Origin: Lineus longissimus
Lineage: Eukaryota > Nemertea > Pilidiophora > Heteronemertea > Lineidae
Length of the DNA stretch: 64,000 bases
Reading direction: 5' to 3'
NCBI RefSeq assembly: GCF_910592395.1
Contig: NC_088314.1
Location: 20,790,070 to 20,854,069, forward strand
The notes below the pieces were generated by a model. That model was not told where the DNA came from, ran no database searches, and saw only the letters and a list, made by a program, of their open reading frames with translations. This document shows, in pieces, positions 53,301 to 64,000 of the stretch. Made by a program: the position numbers and the translations under genes. Each line of letters opens with the position of its first letter. The first letter of the stretch is position 1.

Positions 53301-54554
53301 AGGGTTGATCCTTACGAAAGTCGAACCCATGACCTCTTGGTTATGCCCCGGTGCCCTAACAACAAGGCCACAGGTTTCCTCCTTACCATGAGTGGATGGC
53401 AAAGATCTCTGGTGGGTGGGATTTTCTGGTAGATTCAGGTCAGCATCTGGATTTGGGTCATCTCCTTCCGAGGGGCCACCTGACGACGACTGGTTGGTAT
53501 ATGTACTATCAGTCAGCAGCAATTCTATAATAAAACATTTAAAATATCAGATGATGATTTTTCCTTAACTGATCAGTAGCTGCCATTTCTTCTTCTTTCA
53601 ATCTTATTCACCAGTTCTTCACGGAACGGTAACTCTTTGTAACCATAACATAAAGAACCAGCGATGAACAAGTTGTATAAATACTAACGATTGAGCATTT
53701 CTGTTTCTTCACCGGCTTCATCACCAGGGAGACGAGGGCTCGCATCGACTGAAAGATAACAACATGATACCAATGAGTGCTTTACAGGAATCGTCGTTGT
53801 AGCTCAGGACTTGTAATAAAAGGAGAAAGTTGCCCCCTCCCTTGAAATACATCTGGACCAGGTCTACATACAAATAATGTGATGTCCCTAAGGACCACAA
53901 CCAGTACACAATATTTTCTTCTTCAAACTAAATACAAACCTTTTAAAATGTCTTTGCATAAATAATCTGATGCTACATATCGCCTGCATTTGACAAGTAC
54001 ATTGACGAGGGCACCAGTGGTACTATTGAGAGTTCCCCAGTCTTGCAGCAGGGCACTGGTGCAACTATCACCATGTTTCCGCACCTCATTAATGACCCTG
54101 AAATATTACACATCACAAATCACACAACTTTCAAATGATAGCTCTTCATGTAATCAATAGTTTGACAAAGCAGTCTTGCTCAAGGACACTCAAGGAAACA
54201 CCACTTATCATTCTGCAAGTTCAACCTACATGAGCAAACCTCACTATAAACCTGTAATTAACCGCTTCCAGTATCAAATGCTTCTGACATCTGCCACTCA
54301 TCTCGCTAAGTAGGACATCACTGCTTCTTCTTCTTCTTCAATTGGAGATCTTTCCTTCAACTTGAACCCTAGCGTACTCACAGAATGTCCCGATAACTAT
54401 ATCTTCGCTCTGTGTAATCTGGTGGATAGCAGAGATTATCGGCAACAATTTTCCACTGGTCTGTCGGATCTAAGATACGGCTCAGTTCATTAATTACAGA
54501 ATATGGTAACTTTCTCACGTAGGTTTCCCTGGTAACTGTCTCTGGTTGAGCCAT
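50368..54554 (-). CDS. IRAK4: Interleukin-1 receptor-associated kinase 4
   Basis: IRAK4 is the Ser/Thr kinase that joins MyD88 through its death domain below Toll-like and IL-1 receptors. Twelve exons close in frame to 480 aa (human 460): 54382-54554, 53940-54097, 53689-53748, 53387-53524, 53000-53122, 52730-52829, 52260-52374, 51963-52081, 51511-51706, 51091-51153, 50709-50864 and 50368-50409. Residues 1 to about 105 are the death domain (TYVRKLPYSVINELSRILD, SALLQDWGT). A low-complexity linker follows. The kinase domain starts near YTVFPFKEIEEVTNRFNE with GKGGFG, VAVK, the tyrosine gatekeeper in CILYEF, HRDIK, DFG and GTGAYMAPEA. The tyrosine gatekeeper and the full catalytic set fit IRAK4 rather than the inactive IRAKs. 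In the activation loop the residue matching human Ser346 is Asp. Confidence 0.94.
51788..51958 (+). repeat. Dispersed repeat in an IRAK4 intron (best copy of the family)
   Basis: gaacagtgaaacctctctat, then tatggacacccttgg, gtccttaatagagaggtcca, gtttgggaccaaaacttgtg and a closing aaggttacactgta. The ends (cagtgaaacct and aggttacactg) are inverted repeats, so it is probably a small non-autonomous DNA transposon. Related copies are at 15615-15765 and, as fragments, 2918-2990, 44700-44795 and 56560-56630. Confidence 0.65.
53300..53380 (-). repeat. tRNA-derived SINE-like head in an IRAK4 intron
   Basis: On the minus strand it carries ttagggcaccggggcataac and the B box gtcatgggttcgactttcgt, like the other tRNA-type repeats here. 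It abuts exon 53387-53524. Confidence 0.5.
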
Positions 54555-55774
54555 TACTGGCAGAAGAAAATGTGGTCAGGCCATACAGTTTCTTGAAAGA
54601 CAAAAGATGAAAACTTAGTTTAACATAGAAGCGAGAAGTGGTGTTGCACTTGGCGGACTGGACTATCGTCTAGGCCCTCCTAGTCCTACAGACAAGAGAT
54701 ATAACATCAATCATCGAGGCTGGTTACTCTATAGCAGATAGCTGAGAACTAACTGATGTATTAGTAATTACAATACATCAATCATCATACAGTCTGAGTC
54801 ATACATGCACCATGCATACACAAAGTCAAGCTCAGCCAGCATCATCATCAGTGTGTAATATACTATAAGTGACGAATAAACTTTGGTAAGAAAACTTCCA
54901 AAGCACCTTAGTGATTAAGCTAACACCAACTCTCTATCTTATACAGCCCTTGTCACTCAACAAGTAGCCACAGGCAGCCAAAATCCACAAGGAGTAAAGT
55001 ACTCCTCTTGTCATCAAGGAAGTAAACGGGGATTCCCCAGTATCCGGTCGTGAAACGACTGGGGGCGAAAAGGTCGACTATTACTGTATCAATAAAGTCA
55101 GCTGGGACGAGATTGGCAGTTGGGAGGGTATAAATCGTGGAAGGAACGCGCCCGATTTCACGCGGTACTTGCACAGTGACAGTGATTCCACGGTTTAGTA
55201 CTGACTAACTGGTCACATGGTTTCACTGATTGCAAGCTTTATCAACTACCGTTGACGTGTACCTGCAATACGCCATTGCCGTAGTGTGTAAACAGATCTA
55301 TTTTTGGACGAAACTCAGTCCCTCAAAACTTTGGTCGATTTCGCCAATATTGACACTGCTTCTAGGCTGTACCACAGCACTTTAAGCTGTAGCAGCGCTA
55401 AGCAAGAGTCATGAAGACAAATGTCCGCTGCTGGATCAACCCCCTCGGCCTCGCCCACCTCCCATCATCAGATTCAGAATCAGAGGCCTGGCCCAGCCTT
55501 GTGATTTGGCCAAATTCAATTTGATTATTGTGTTGACAAGGACCCCCTCAACCTGCAGTGCTACCCACTAACATTGCGCAATATTGTTTCGCCATGTCGC
55601 AAGAAGATTATGTTGCCACTTTAATTAATGTCTTGATGTAAATGGCGATATAACGTACTAAGTGGCGATACAATGTCGTGCAACGTTAGCTTGTGTCTCT
55701 GCTGTACTGTTCGAGTTGTCAATTTCTTCAATACTGTGATCAATGTTTTGTAAACGTTTTATGAATTTTAGGAA
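54555..55774. other. Divergent intergenic region between IRAK4 and the Nudix gene
   Basis: About 1.2 kb separates the two start codons, transcribed in opposite directions, so both promoters must be here or in a 5' intron. It contains the 26-bp motif shared with the ATXN10 upstream region (55050-55075). No TATA box or coding exon is evident. Confidence 0.45.
55050..55075 (+). promoter_or_regulatory. 26-bp G-rich motif, second copy
   Basis: 24 of 26 bases match 14341-14366 (shared core tgggggcgaaaaggtc, with actgggggcg here). It lies about 500 bases upstream of the IRAK4 start and 700 upstream of the Nudix start. Confidence 0.3.
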
Positions 55775-58700
55775 ATGGCCAACTCGCGCACCCAGTTCTC
55801 TGATGCTCTGTTGAAGCTGGCAAGAGACAGGTTGAACAGTTTCTTCTTGCCAGGTTTGTAACTTTTCTAAAATAATAGATTGCCTCAAAAATAGGGACTA
55901 TGCCGTTCATATCGCTCTCAGAACGTGTATCAAGTTGCATTGGCCATTTGAAATGACTCTTCCTCCACACTTGCTCCCGATAAAACTTGAAAGAAACAGG
56001 ATGGGAGACTCTTCCACACAAAATCTTTACCTATCCTGGGGCTGCCGCTCTGATTTGAGGTCACTTAGTGCAAAATGTTGCGCCATGACTTTCATTGCAT
56101 TTAGCATGGTAATAGCCATGTTTTCACCATGACCTTTCTGCACCATTGTTTTGACCGTTCGTGTAGGTTCCTCAAGAGAGAAATGTGTTGATTTTGTGGT
56201 GGACGGCAAACACATTGGTTACATCAAACCTGATGTGAAGGAGCAGCTTCTCAAGTATCCAGATGTGTTCGTCGTCAACAACTCGTTGGGGATTGACGAT
56301 ATCCAGTTCCACCCAAATCTCAAGACTTCAGATGATCGTAGCGATCGCCTAGCGACAGTTCTGCAAGAATGGCGGGAGAAATCATGCTTCAGTACATTGA
56401 AAGGGTGGAGGAATGAGGTGAGAATGAGACAACTCGGGGACATTGAAGGCCTTTCAGATGCATGATTTTAGGAGCGAGAGGGCCACGTATCCCAAAATTG
56501 GCAATTTCAGAGTTTAATTCAATTGTGTTGCTTTTTGTACAATATGGCCTCTTTTATCAAGACGCCTCCCTATTAAGGACAGCATATCTCAGGTTCAAAG
56601 ATGTCCTTAATGGAGAGGTTCTACTGTAGTTTAATCATGTTTCAGTGTTATGACATCTGGTCTGGCAACCGGACACTCAAGCTGTTCAAAGTAGAGCGAT
56701 CAGCTGTCGGTAAGTATATGATGATATTAGGATGACGAGATTTAACATATTGCTGTGTAGAAGGTCGAATCAGTTCTGTTCAAAAGTACACAGTTGAGTT
56801 AACTGGATATGGATGGGGAGTCTGATAACCAGGGGGAGTGTTTAGCAAGGCGTGGCACCCTGCCTTTTGAAACCTTTCTCTTATTCGCCTGCCTTTTTAC
56901 ATCAGTGACAAATGCATGATGTTTTGACTACAGGAGGCTCCTTATCAAACCCTGCATCCCTGTGAATCAATATGTGGGGGGGGGGGGGTTATATACCCAG
57001 CCATGCCAGCACTCTTCTTTCATCTGCGTTCCGTTGATATGCTGGTCTATAATCTCATTTCAGGTTTATTTGGCTTGGTTCAGTATGGTGTCCACATCAA
57101 TGGTTATCTTAACCACAGCACCAAGGGCCTGTGTATGTGGATTGGCCGAAGATCTCCTACCAAACAAACCTACCCAGGACTGCTCGACAATATGGTAACT
57201 AGGCAGAAAGTTCAAACCCACCAGCGTTCCTTCCATCGATTGGGGGAACTCGTATGCACACTTTCCTGAATGGTAGAGTTGAATATGTTTCCACAGTGAG
57301 CTACTGTGCTTCCCTGTGCACCAGATGTCCACGACCTGTCCACGAGTGTCTATAGGCAACAAGGTTTTTTGGATGCTTTAACATTGTCTCGCAGGTTTTG
57401 AAATGTCCACAGCGACAGCCAAACTGTGATACTGATCTGTGCCTGTTTTATCGTTTCTCAAGGCTGCGGGTGGTATTACAAGTGGCGATACGGTGATGGT
57501 AACAGCCCGCAAAGAATGCCGCGAGGAGGCATCCGTACCCGATGAGATACTTGACCGTTTGAAACCAGCTGGTGTAATCAGGTTAGTGTATCATGGTGGT
57601 CGAAGCCGTGGAGATCTTTTCATTCATTGTGAAATGTCTTGCACTGATCGTCTAGAGAAAAGCACATGGCCTAACCCAACAAGAAGCTTCAGTGGCTGTG
57701 GCTCCGACTCTCGATAAGCGGTCAAGAGGTCCCTGGTTTGATCCTCACAGTCGGTGCAAGTCTCCAGGCAGGTAGGTTTCTCTGTCTAACCTGCCTCACT
57801 CCATCCAGGAGTCAGTGAAAATAGGTAGCATGCAGTCAGCTCGGGGTGTAGCACTGATTGAGCAGCTCATCTGAGGAGTACTGACAAATATCAGGATAGA
57901 TGAGGGTCAGTGTGAACTTGGATGGTAACCTATGTCATACTGTAAATCCTAAACCGAAAACTTCTTTTCTTAAACCCGACATAATTTTCCAGCTATTTCA
58001 TGGAAGAAGAGCGAGGCCTCCTTTCAGAACAAGAATTCATCATGGATCTTGAAGTAACCGAAGACTTTAAACCAGTTGTCTCAGATGGAGAAGTTGATAA
58101 ATTTCAACTCATGACTATCGAAGAGGTAAATATCGTGCATTTTCCAAGAAGATCTGTGACTAATCAGAAGAATCTGTTGAGTAAGTCACCTACTACCCGG
58201 TACTTGTATTGAGCAATCACCGAAAAAGAAAATGATGCCAGTTTTCACGCCCTCCTCTGTTGAGTTCCTGTAGGCACACAGACACTGGCAGCCAATCATC
58301 TAGGTGAGATGTTACATTGTTTTTGCAAATGTTGTTGTTTCTGCAGGTCAAGGAGAGCGTAACAGCAGGAAAGTTCAAAGCAAACTGTGGTCTTGTCATC
58401 GCAGACTTCATGTATCGACATGGCATCATAACACCGGATAACGGTACGTATTGGCATCATAACACCGGATAACGGTACGTATTGGCATCATAACACCGGA
58501 TAACGGTACGTATTGGCATCATAACACCGGATAACGGTACGTATTGGCATCATAACACCGGATAACGGTACGTATTGGCAGGAACTCTTCAATGCTGTAT
58601 TATTTGATCTTATTGATGAGATCAAGTATGGATTAATCTCGACTTGTAAGATATCTGTACGAGTTTGAGAGGTTAGTGGGCGAGTGTCAGGCCGGTCATC

Positions 58701-58869
58701 TTGACTTAACAGACTTCATTCTGCTCACACACCTAAATATCTTGTTACCTTTGGATTTAAGCTTCAAAGTTCCCATCTTAATCTTTATTATAGGTTTTCT
58801 CTCTCTGTTTCAGAGCCCCATTATTGTGAGATACAGCAGTACATGCACACAAGACTTCCGCAGAGCTGA
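55775..58869 (+). CDS. DUF4743-Nudix hydrolase (YJR142W / plant NUDT20-24 type)
   Basis: The family pairs an N-terminal DUF4743 domain with a Nudix fold. Yeast YJR142W acts on damaged thiamine diphosphate analogues, and in fission yeast the module is fused to thiamine pyrophosphokinase. Eight exons close in frame to 309 aa: 55775-55853, 56167-56417, 56646-56709, 57064-57194, 57463-57581, 57993-58125, 58347-58443 and 58814-58869. The start (MANSRTQFSDALLKLARD) precedes REKCVDFVVDGKHIGYI, typical of DUF4743. GLCMWIGRRSPTKQTYPG leads into the Nudix box AAGGITSGDTVMVTARKECR, then EEASVP; the KECREEA core keeps the metal-binding glutamates, with Lys in place of the usual Arg, as is common in this family. 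There is no kinase domain here. The role is probably sanitising oxidised thiamine phosphates; the substrate is inferred. Confidence 0.9.
56560..56632 (+). repeat. Fragment of the dispersed repeat family in a Nudix-gene intron
   Basis: cgcctccctattaaggacag and tccttaatggagaggttcta match 51788-51958. The end ggttctactgtag resembles the inverted end of the family. Confidence 0.5.
57690..57925 (+). repeat. tRNA-derived SINE-like repeat in a Nudix-gene intron
   Basis: The head has gtggctccgactctcgataa and the B box ggtccctggtttgatcctca. It is close to the copies at 19118-19200 and 36345-36420. The body continues to about 57925. Confidence 0.55.
58422..58576 (+). repeat. 31-bp x 5 tandem repeat spanning an exon end and its 5' splice site
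   Basis: The unit ggcatcataacaccggataa, then cggtacgtatt, starts at 58422, 58453, 58484, 58515 and 58546. The first copy is the last 22 bases of Nudix exon 58347-58443 plus its GTACGT donor. So the intron begins with four more copies of the same donor. Reading past the first donor meets TAA within the second unit, so only donor 1 gives the full protein. Confidence 0.95.
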
Positions 58870-60253
58870 GGAGTCCGTTTGACGGCAAAAAACATATTGA
58901 AAGGAGATTAGGGATTAACAAGGATAGTCTCGGTTGCTTTCCACATGATATGCATCCCTGAACTAGTTTGGCTTTTTTGGCTGAACCAGTGACGGCGCTG
59001 AAATAAGGACATATTTCAAATATCCATCACTTGTGATAAATGCGTTGGAATAGAATGTATCATCACGGGGGGGGGGGGGGGGTTTAGAGTATAAACTCTG
59101 TTTTCCATGCTGAAGAAACAAAGATGAAGAAATACTTAACTGAACAACATATTTATTTTTAGACAAGTACACAACTTGTTCACTGCCAGAGCGTTAACCT
59201 ATTTTATTGTTTGTTGTAATTGCCAGGAAAGTTTGTTTATTTTGTCAGAAATTGCTTTTGCACGTGCAAAAAGTTGGTATCACTGAAGAGTATTCTTCAG
59301 TTAGGGTGGATTTTATACAGTTTTGGGCCCCAAAAATATGTCCTTATTCCACTAGATAGTGTTTTATTCAATGTGTTTTATATCTATGTATGTATTGTAA
59401 AGCGCTGCTGACAATTTAATTTAAAGCGGCGCTATATAAATTCTTTTATTATTACTATTATTATTAAAAATCAGTAAATATTAGACAAATTTACCAAATA
59501 TGGGCAGCCTGTGAACCGATGCTAGTCTGTTTGAATGCCTCACTTGCAGCACTATTGAACTCTTATTACACCCCCATCATGACATATGGGGTTTCTAAGG
59601 AAAAAACTCTTTGCTCGAGAAAAAGTGTGGCTGTCGAGTGATGGGAATTTGCATTTGTTTCAGAACATCTTTGGCAGTGAAAGAGTTAATCACATTAATT
59701 TGCTATAAAATTATACAAAACAATGTTCCCGTACAAAATATATCGTGATTATGATGATGTTTGTGTGTGATTATATGTTGCTGAACTATTAAATAGATTG
59801 TAAATCTACCCAAGGTAATTTATTTCATGGTTCTTGTTCTTTTCGGTTTGGTGATGGGTACACCATTGGAGATGAGAAAAAGTGCCTATTGAAACGATGG
59901 TACGGGTTTGCAGAAGTCGTACTTTCTCTGTGGACTGGTTCCTGAAATTAGATACCAATATCAAAATCTCTCCAGGCTGATAGTGGAATGGGCCATTTTG
60001 TGCCAAGAAGGGTTTTGTCACTTGCACATTACTGAAATGTATCAAAGTTCCCCAGGCCCCCATCTCCGTGACAGTGAACTAATGTCGTCGTCCATTGTTC
60101 AAGATGGAGATGGTTGCTCCAAGGATTGTGACCGACAATGACATGAAACACTCACTGATTGTCTGCGATGTTACAGCATTGAAAAGTCAATTCTGCAGGA
60201 TTGTCTAGAGGTTGCTGCCTAATAACAACTGCAATGCCCCCACTGTTGATTGT
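58870..60253. other. Convergent 3' region between the Nudix gene and the secreted-protein gene
   Basis: Contains both 3' UTRs. There is a G homopolymer run near 59067-59083, a retroelement-type tail at 59395-59450 (gtaaagcgctgctgacaatt, then gcggcgctatataaat, then an ATT repeat), and a minus-strand polyadenylation signal (TTTATT) at 59819-59824. No gene is evident. Confidence 0.5.
59395..59470 (+). repeat. Retroelement 3' tail with ATT microsatellite
   Basis: The end gcgctatataaattctttta followed by (tta)n resembles SINE/LINE tails. It compares with 40708-40762. Confidence 0.45.
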
Positions 60254-61774
60254 CTAATCGAGTTCACTGAACCTCTGCATCTTGATGCATAGAAACAATA
60301 TCACTATCGAGAGTGTAACGTTAACCTCCCGTCTCCAAGCTGCAGACTTCGTCGATGGCATTACAAATGACATCCCCATCTTATTCTTGCCATATTTATC
60401 TACGCACTTGTCGATCATTTGCTTGGGGAGAAAATCTGAAGCGATTGAGACAAAAAGACGGCCTGCTTGCTGGTTGCAAGTCTTGTCCAAGGCAGCTCGT
60501 CCGCAGAGAAACAGATCTGTGATGAGCCTGAAAATGAAAGACATGTCGGGCATAAATAACGGTGTTTCTAACCCGGGGTAGATATGACTTGTTTACAGGT
60601 TTTGTTATGAGAACCATTCTGACACTAAACAGCAAATTTCAAAAGTTCACATCTCATGACAAAAAACATCCAGTTCTTGGAACTCACCCGCAGTATGTCT
60701 CAATGGCCTTCGGGTGTGAGAAAGAGTCAAATTGTCGCATGGCTTTGATGAATGCATCCTTATTTGTGACGATGCATTTCTGTGTTTTGTTCTGGTGACT
60801 GTGCATGCATGCTGCATGGGTGATGTAATCTGAAGTTGAAAAGTTAACTATACAGGTTGGCCCAAAAAACCCAGACAATTTATTCCTATCACCTTTAAAG
60901 ATGGAAAAGGAAAGATGTGTTGTGAATGACAGTCACTGTGCTCATGAGGCTCTCCATCCGTGCCAATTCTAATATCGTGGTTGAAATACTAATATGTTGC
61001 TATTGATGCCACCCCTGGAGTCGCCATGAGTCATCACCCTCACCACGTCTCTCCTTACCCAAGAAGGAAGACCTAATGAAGTTAGTGCGATCGAACATTA
61101 CTCACCTTTTAGCATCTCTTTGTCGCCGCAGAAACGCACGATCCCCTGCCGAATCATCTGGTCTATATATGTATAAATCTTGACGCGAGTCGTATCGGTC
61201 ACATTAGGACATGCGTTCAGTTTTGCCTCATTACACTTTATGCCTTCATCGTACAGACTGAAATAAACAAGAGTGCTTATTTTAAATGGATGGATTTCCG
61301 ATAGATTTGGAAAGGAGGTTTATTGAATGAGGTTAATTATCAATGTGCCTGTGACTTCTCTAAAACATTTTAAGCTGCCGAGGTTGATATTCCCACGTCT
61401 TTCAAAAACACTTGCAGGTTTTTGGCAAGTTTTGATGATTGTAAAAGTAACGACTTACTTGCAGACATGTTCGATCGCTTTCATTTCGTCCTCTGTCGCT
61501 GAGATGGCGCCCTCTTCTTCAATCTTACTTGTTGCCATGACAACAGGGTGGAAACACGCATCAACATTATGGCCGTGGTCGCAGACTTTGGCAACATGGA
61601 CGTCTGCCATGGTTAGGTGTATCAACAACACTGCAACATGAAAGAGTTCACATTCAGTTTGTTACTTTGACAGAGGCTGAGGAATCAGTTGGTAATATAC
61701 AGTTTGATGTTGATGCAGTCATAGAACTGGTAATCCTACTCACCGACTCCAATAAGCCAACTCGTGTGGAGCAT
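60254..61774 (-). CDS. Unrecognised secreted or type I membrane cysteine-rich protein
   Basis: Five exons close in frame to 256 aa: 61744-61774, 61459-61630, 61106-61257, 60688-60829 and 60254-60527. The N-terminus MLHTSWLIGVVLLIHLTMADV is a clear signal peptide split across exons 1 and 2. The mature part has twelve cysteines spread evenly (three in each of four exons), probably forming disulphides. It has possible N-glycosylation sites NVT, NKT and NVT. Near the C-terminus VTLSIVILFLCIKMQ is a likely single membrane span, leaving a tail of about nine residues. The periodic cysteines in alpha-helical-looking sequence recall the T20D4.11-like secreted proteins of invertebrates, but I do not claim membership. 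The function is unknown. Confidence 0.82.
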
Positions 61775-63477
61775 TGTTCGGACGTTGCTGTGACCGCCTC
61801 GTAAGAATCACAGCATGCACTAGCAGGCTGATGCAAGGATCTGTCACTTACTGCACTCTCTTGCACCACTCAACTGCGATTGACATCTGGAAGGTTCTCC
61901 CCTCCTCGTATATACCGTATATACCAGTGTCGGGGGTTTCTCGGGGCTCTGAGGTGTTGTTGTACTGTTATGCTCCTGGGTTCCTCGAGGTGTTAAGTGA
62001 TCCTAATGGTCCCCAGTGAGGTCGATGATATCTTCCCTGGATGACACCAGGTCCACTTGGGTTGCCAGAATCAACTCTACATTTCCTATATGAATCTGTG
62101 TGATTTCACATGTGATTTTGCCAAGTTAGGCTGGAAATGACCCCATGTGATATAACACCAACCTGAAGAGCTTGTCCAAAGGATATTCCTTTCTTGTAAC
62201 GGGTCGCCCTATGGGAAGAATTTGAGAATACGGATAGGTATGACAGTCATTAAACTGGGCAAATTGGTCCTTCTGCGGCCATGAATGAGCAATGGGATGA
62301 GTTCACAGATATTAGCTGTCTGTGGTATTGCCATTTCAGTTCTGTCAAGAATTCATTTCCGTTTTGATATTGGCCAAAACATTGTCGGGAAAGATTCTCC
62401 GACTCTGAAATGTCATTTTGAACTTCCACTGCTGATATTTTTGTTGCAGCTATAAAGTAGCAGCCAGTTTTGCAACGAAACTTGGAATAGACGGCCGCAA
62501 TCTTACACTACATTTAAAGTTTGCATCAGGAGCAATTGCACAAAACCACGAGACAAAGTGGGTGCAAATATTTCTGTGTTGACATAATCTCCTGCGTGAC
62601 TCTCGCCTGTTGTCTGATATTGAGTGGGTTGAGAAGGTTCCCTCGGACAATCAAGTGGGTGTGCACACAACCAGGCCAAGGACCAGATCCAGGGTCCACA
62701 TTAGGCTGATGTAAGTGGGTGATTTGAAAGCTAAGACCTAAGACCTAAGACCTCTAGAAACCTATGACCCTTGATGCAAATATAAGACCCAACTAGAAAC
62801 CCAAGACCCTTCATATTAGAAACATACGACCCAACTAGAAACTAGAAAGTCCTAACTAGAAAAAGACCAGAAACAGACTGATGTATTTCGTGTCACAGGC
62901 TTAAGATGGATATCAGGAGTCGTAGCAGGAGATAATGGGACAGTAGAGAGGGCCAAGCTATCAGCTCAAGAAAAAAAGCATGTCTGGTTGTTGGGCGTGG
63001 TCAACCTTCTTGACAACCAATTAATTACGGTACAGTAGGCCACAAACGCAGTTATACCCAAAGCAGTGGTCCATATTTGAACTCATGTAAAGGATGCATC
63101 ATCTGAAAGTCAAAATGTGTCTTTTGAGGCATACGATACGCTGCAAAAAGGATTAAGTCACAGCTGATGCAACTCTGAAGAAACATTGTAGGCGAATATT
63201 GAAGAAGAGGGAGCAACCATTATTTCAGATTCCGTGCCCAGAGCATTTATTGTGATTGAGTGAAACTATTGATTAAATTATCTATTCATCGTCTTAAAAC
63301 ACACACTTAACAATAAAGTATAGTTTAAAATTTTGAATATGATGTTGAAATATCGATTTTATTCAAAACCGGAAATCAATGAATGCTCCCCACGTACTTC
63401 CGCCACGTTTGTGAGGAGTCGGCGAAAATTTCTCTTCGACGTCTAAATTACTCTAAAAACTTGATATTTTGTGAAAA
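61775..63477. other. Divergent intergenic region before SARS1
   Basis: Contains a degenerate simple repeat (aagacctaagacctaagacc and variants with ctagaaac) at about 62735-62875. No convincing gene is seen. The promoters of the flanking divergent genes should lie here; no TATA box was identified. Confidence 0.4.
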
Positions 63478-63613
63478 ATGGTTCTTGATTTAGATTTATT
63501 TCGGTCTGACAAGGGAGGTGATCCCGCTAAGATCAAGGAGAACCAGGCAAAGCGATTCAAAGATGTCACACTTGTTGATAAAGTAGTAGCGGCAGATGCG
63601 GATTGGAGAAAAT
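63478..63613 (+). CDS. SARS1: Seryl-tRNA synthetase, cytosolic: first exon (partial)
   Basis: The enzyme charges tRNA-Ser (and tRNA-Sec) with serine in the cytosol. The exon reads [16 protein letters not shown] and continues through [21 protein letters not shown] to a GTAGGC donor. This agrees with the start of the animal protein ([16 protein letters not shown] in human) and belongs to the N-terminal tRNA-binding coiled-coil arm. The rest of the gene, including the class II catalytic core, lies beyond the window. In the genome the readable frame continues into the intron and stops at 63666. Confidence 0.93.
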
Positions 63614-63783
63614 GTAGGCCTACGTGCTTCATGCACAGTGATATGATATATATCTATGGCGATTGACGTCTTAGAGAGAACGATAAATAAGTGCTGAAAC
63701 ATGGTCGGCTCGACTCTCGAATGGTGGAATTTGAGCGACTTCAACAGGCAGACATGGCATTGAAAAATTCCAAAAACTATTCT

Positions 63784-64000
63784 ATACCGAGCTACTTACT
63801 CTCAAGTTGCTCCTCATGTGTCCATTGTACTCCAAATCGGATCACAAATAGTCATTAAAAGTGCACAAAAAAACCAACCGCCTAACGAGCACCACTGGTG
63901 CGACAAAATGGCGAAAAGCTTTTTCATCCTGACTATTTGTGATCCGATTTGGAGAACAATGGATACATGAGGAGCAACTTGAGAGTAAGGAGCTCGGTAT
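63784..64000. mobile_element. Foldback (MITE-like) element with 71-bp terminal inverted repeats, in SARS1 intron 1
   Basis: 63784-63854 (ataccgagctacttactctc and onward) is the reverse complement of 63930-64000 with about four mismatches. The interior is 75 bases. Long near-perfect arms and no coding capacity suggest a recent non-autonomous insertion. It ends exactly at the window edge, so its outer boundary is not proven. Confidence 0.8.

Noticed and set aside
55658-56021. Minus-strand frames that look like a coiled-coil protein (EKLQTWQEETVQPVSCQLQQ)
   Set aside because: The plus strand here is the first exon of the Nudix gene (MANSRTQFSDALLKLARD...), which joins in phase to REKCVDF and matches the family. 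The minus frames are its shadow.

Overview
This is a eukaryotic nuclear window, almost certainly from an invertebrate bilaterian animal and most likely a marine one. Every recognisable gene is split into short exons with GT...AG boundaries and separated by AT-rich introns. There are polyadenylation signals, tRNA-derived SINE-like repeats, many minisatellites and several foldback (MITE-like) elements. The gene set (augmin HAUS7, ataxin-10, PFKFB, IRAK4, a DUF4743-Nudix protein, cytosolic seryl-tRNA synthetase) is typical of animals. The phylum cannot be fixed from sequence alone; a lophotrochozoan or an invertebrate deuterostome would both fit. Exon models below were spliced by hand from codon phase and splice consensus. 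Six of the seven main gene models (ATXN10, PFKFB, IRAK4, the Nudix gene, the secreted protein and the 3' part of the ankyrin gene) close in frame across all exons.

Layout: (i) 244-477 (+) last exon of an ankyrin gene whose C-terminus resembles that of the complete ankyrin gene at 22.8-28.7 kb. (ii) 1670-4823 (-) HAUS7, lacking a recognisable first exon. (iii) 5-14.4 kb, a repeat-rich intergenic stretch with a possible unassigned minus-strand spliced transcript near 13 kb. (iv) 14465-19414 (+) ATXN10, 11 exons, 534 aa. (v) 22790-28742 (+) large ankyrin-repeat protein. (vi) 30471-48534 (+) 6-phosphofructo-2-kinase/fructose-2,6-bisphosphatase. (vii) 50368-54554 (-) IRAK4, 12 exons, 480 aa. (viii) 55775-58869 (+) DUF4743-Nudix hydrolase, 8 exons, 309 aa. 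(ix) 60254-61774 (-) an unrecognised secreted or type I membrane cysteine-rich protein, 256 aa. (x) 63478 onward (+) first exon of seryl-tRNA synthetase, followed by a long foldback element ending at the window edge.

The most interesting locus is PFKFB. It has two alternative first coding exons in the same phase. It has a pair of adjacent, homologous, phase-identical exons for the fructose-6-phosphate-binding segment, separated by only 48 bp. It also has a second pair of equal-length (65 nt) homologous exons for the C-terminal tail. In both pairs, including both copies would break the frame or hit a stop, so they behave as mutually exclusive exons. Together they could give up to eight isoforms of the bifunctional enzyme that sets fructose-2,6-bisphosphate. 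A second oddity is the Nudix gene, where an exon end plus its 5' splice site is tandemly repeated five times (31-bp unit). The genes are not an operon and share no evident pathway; they are neighbours on a chromosome.
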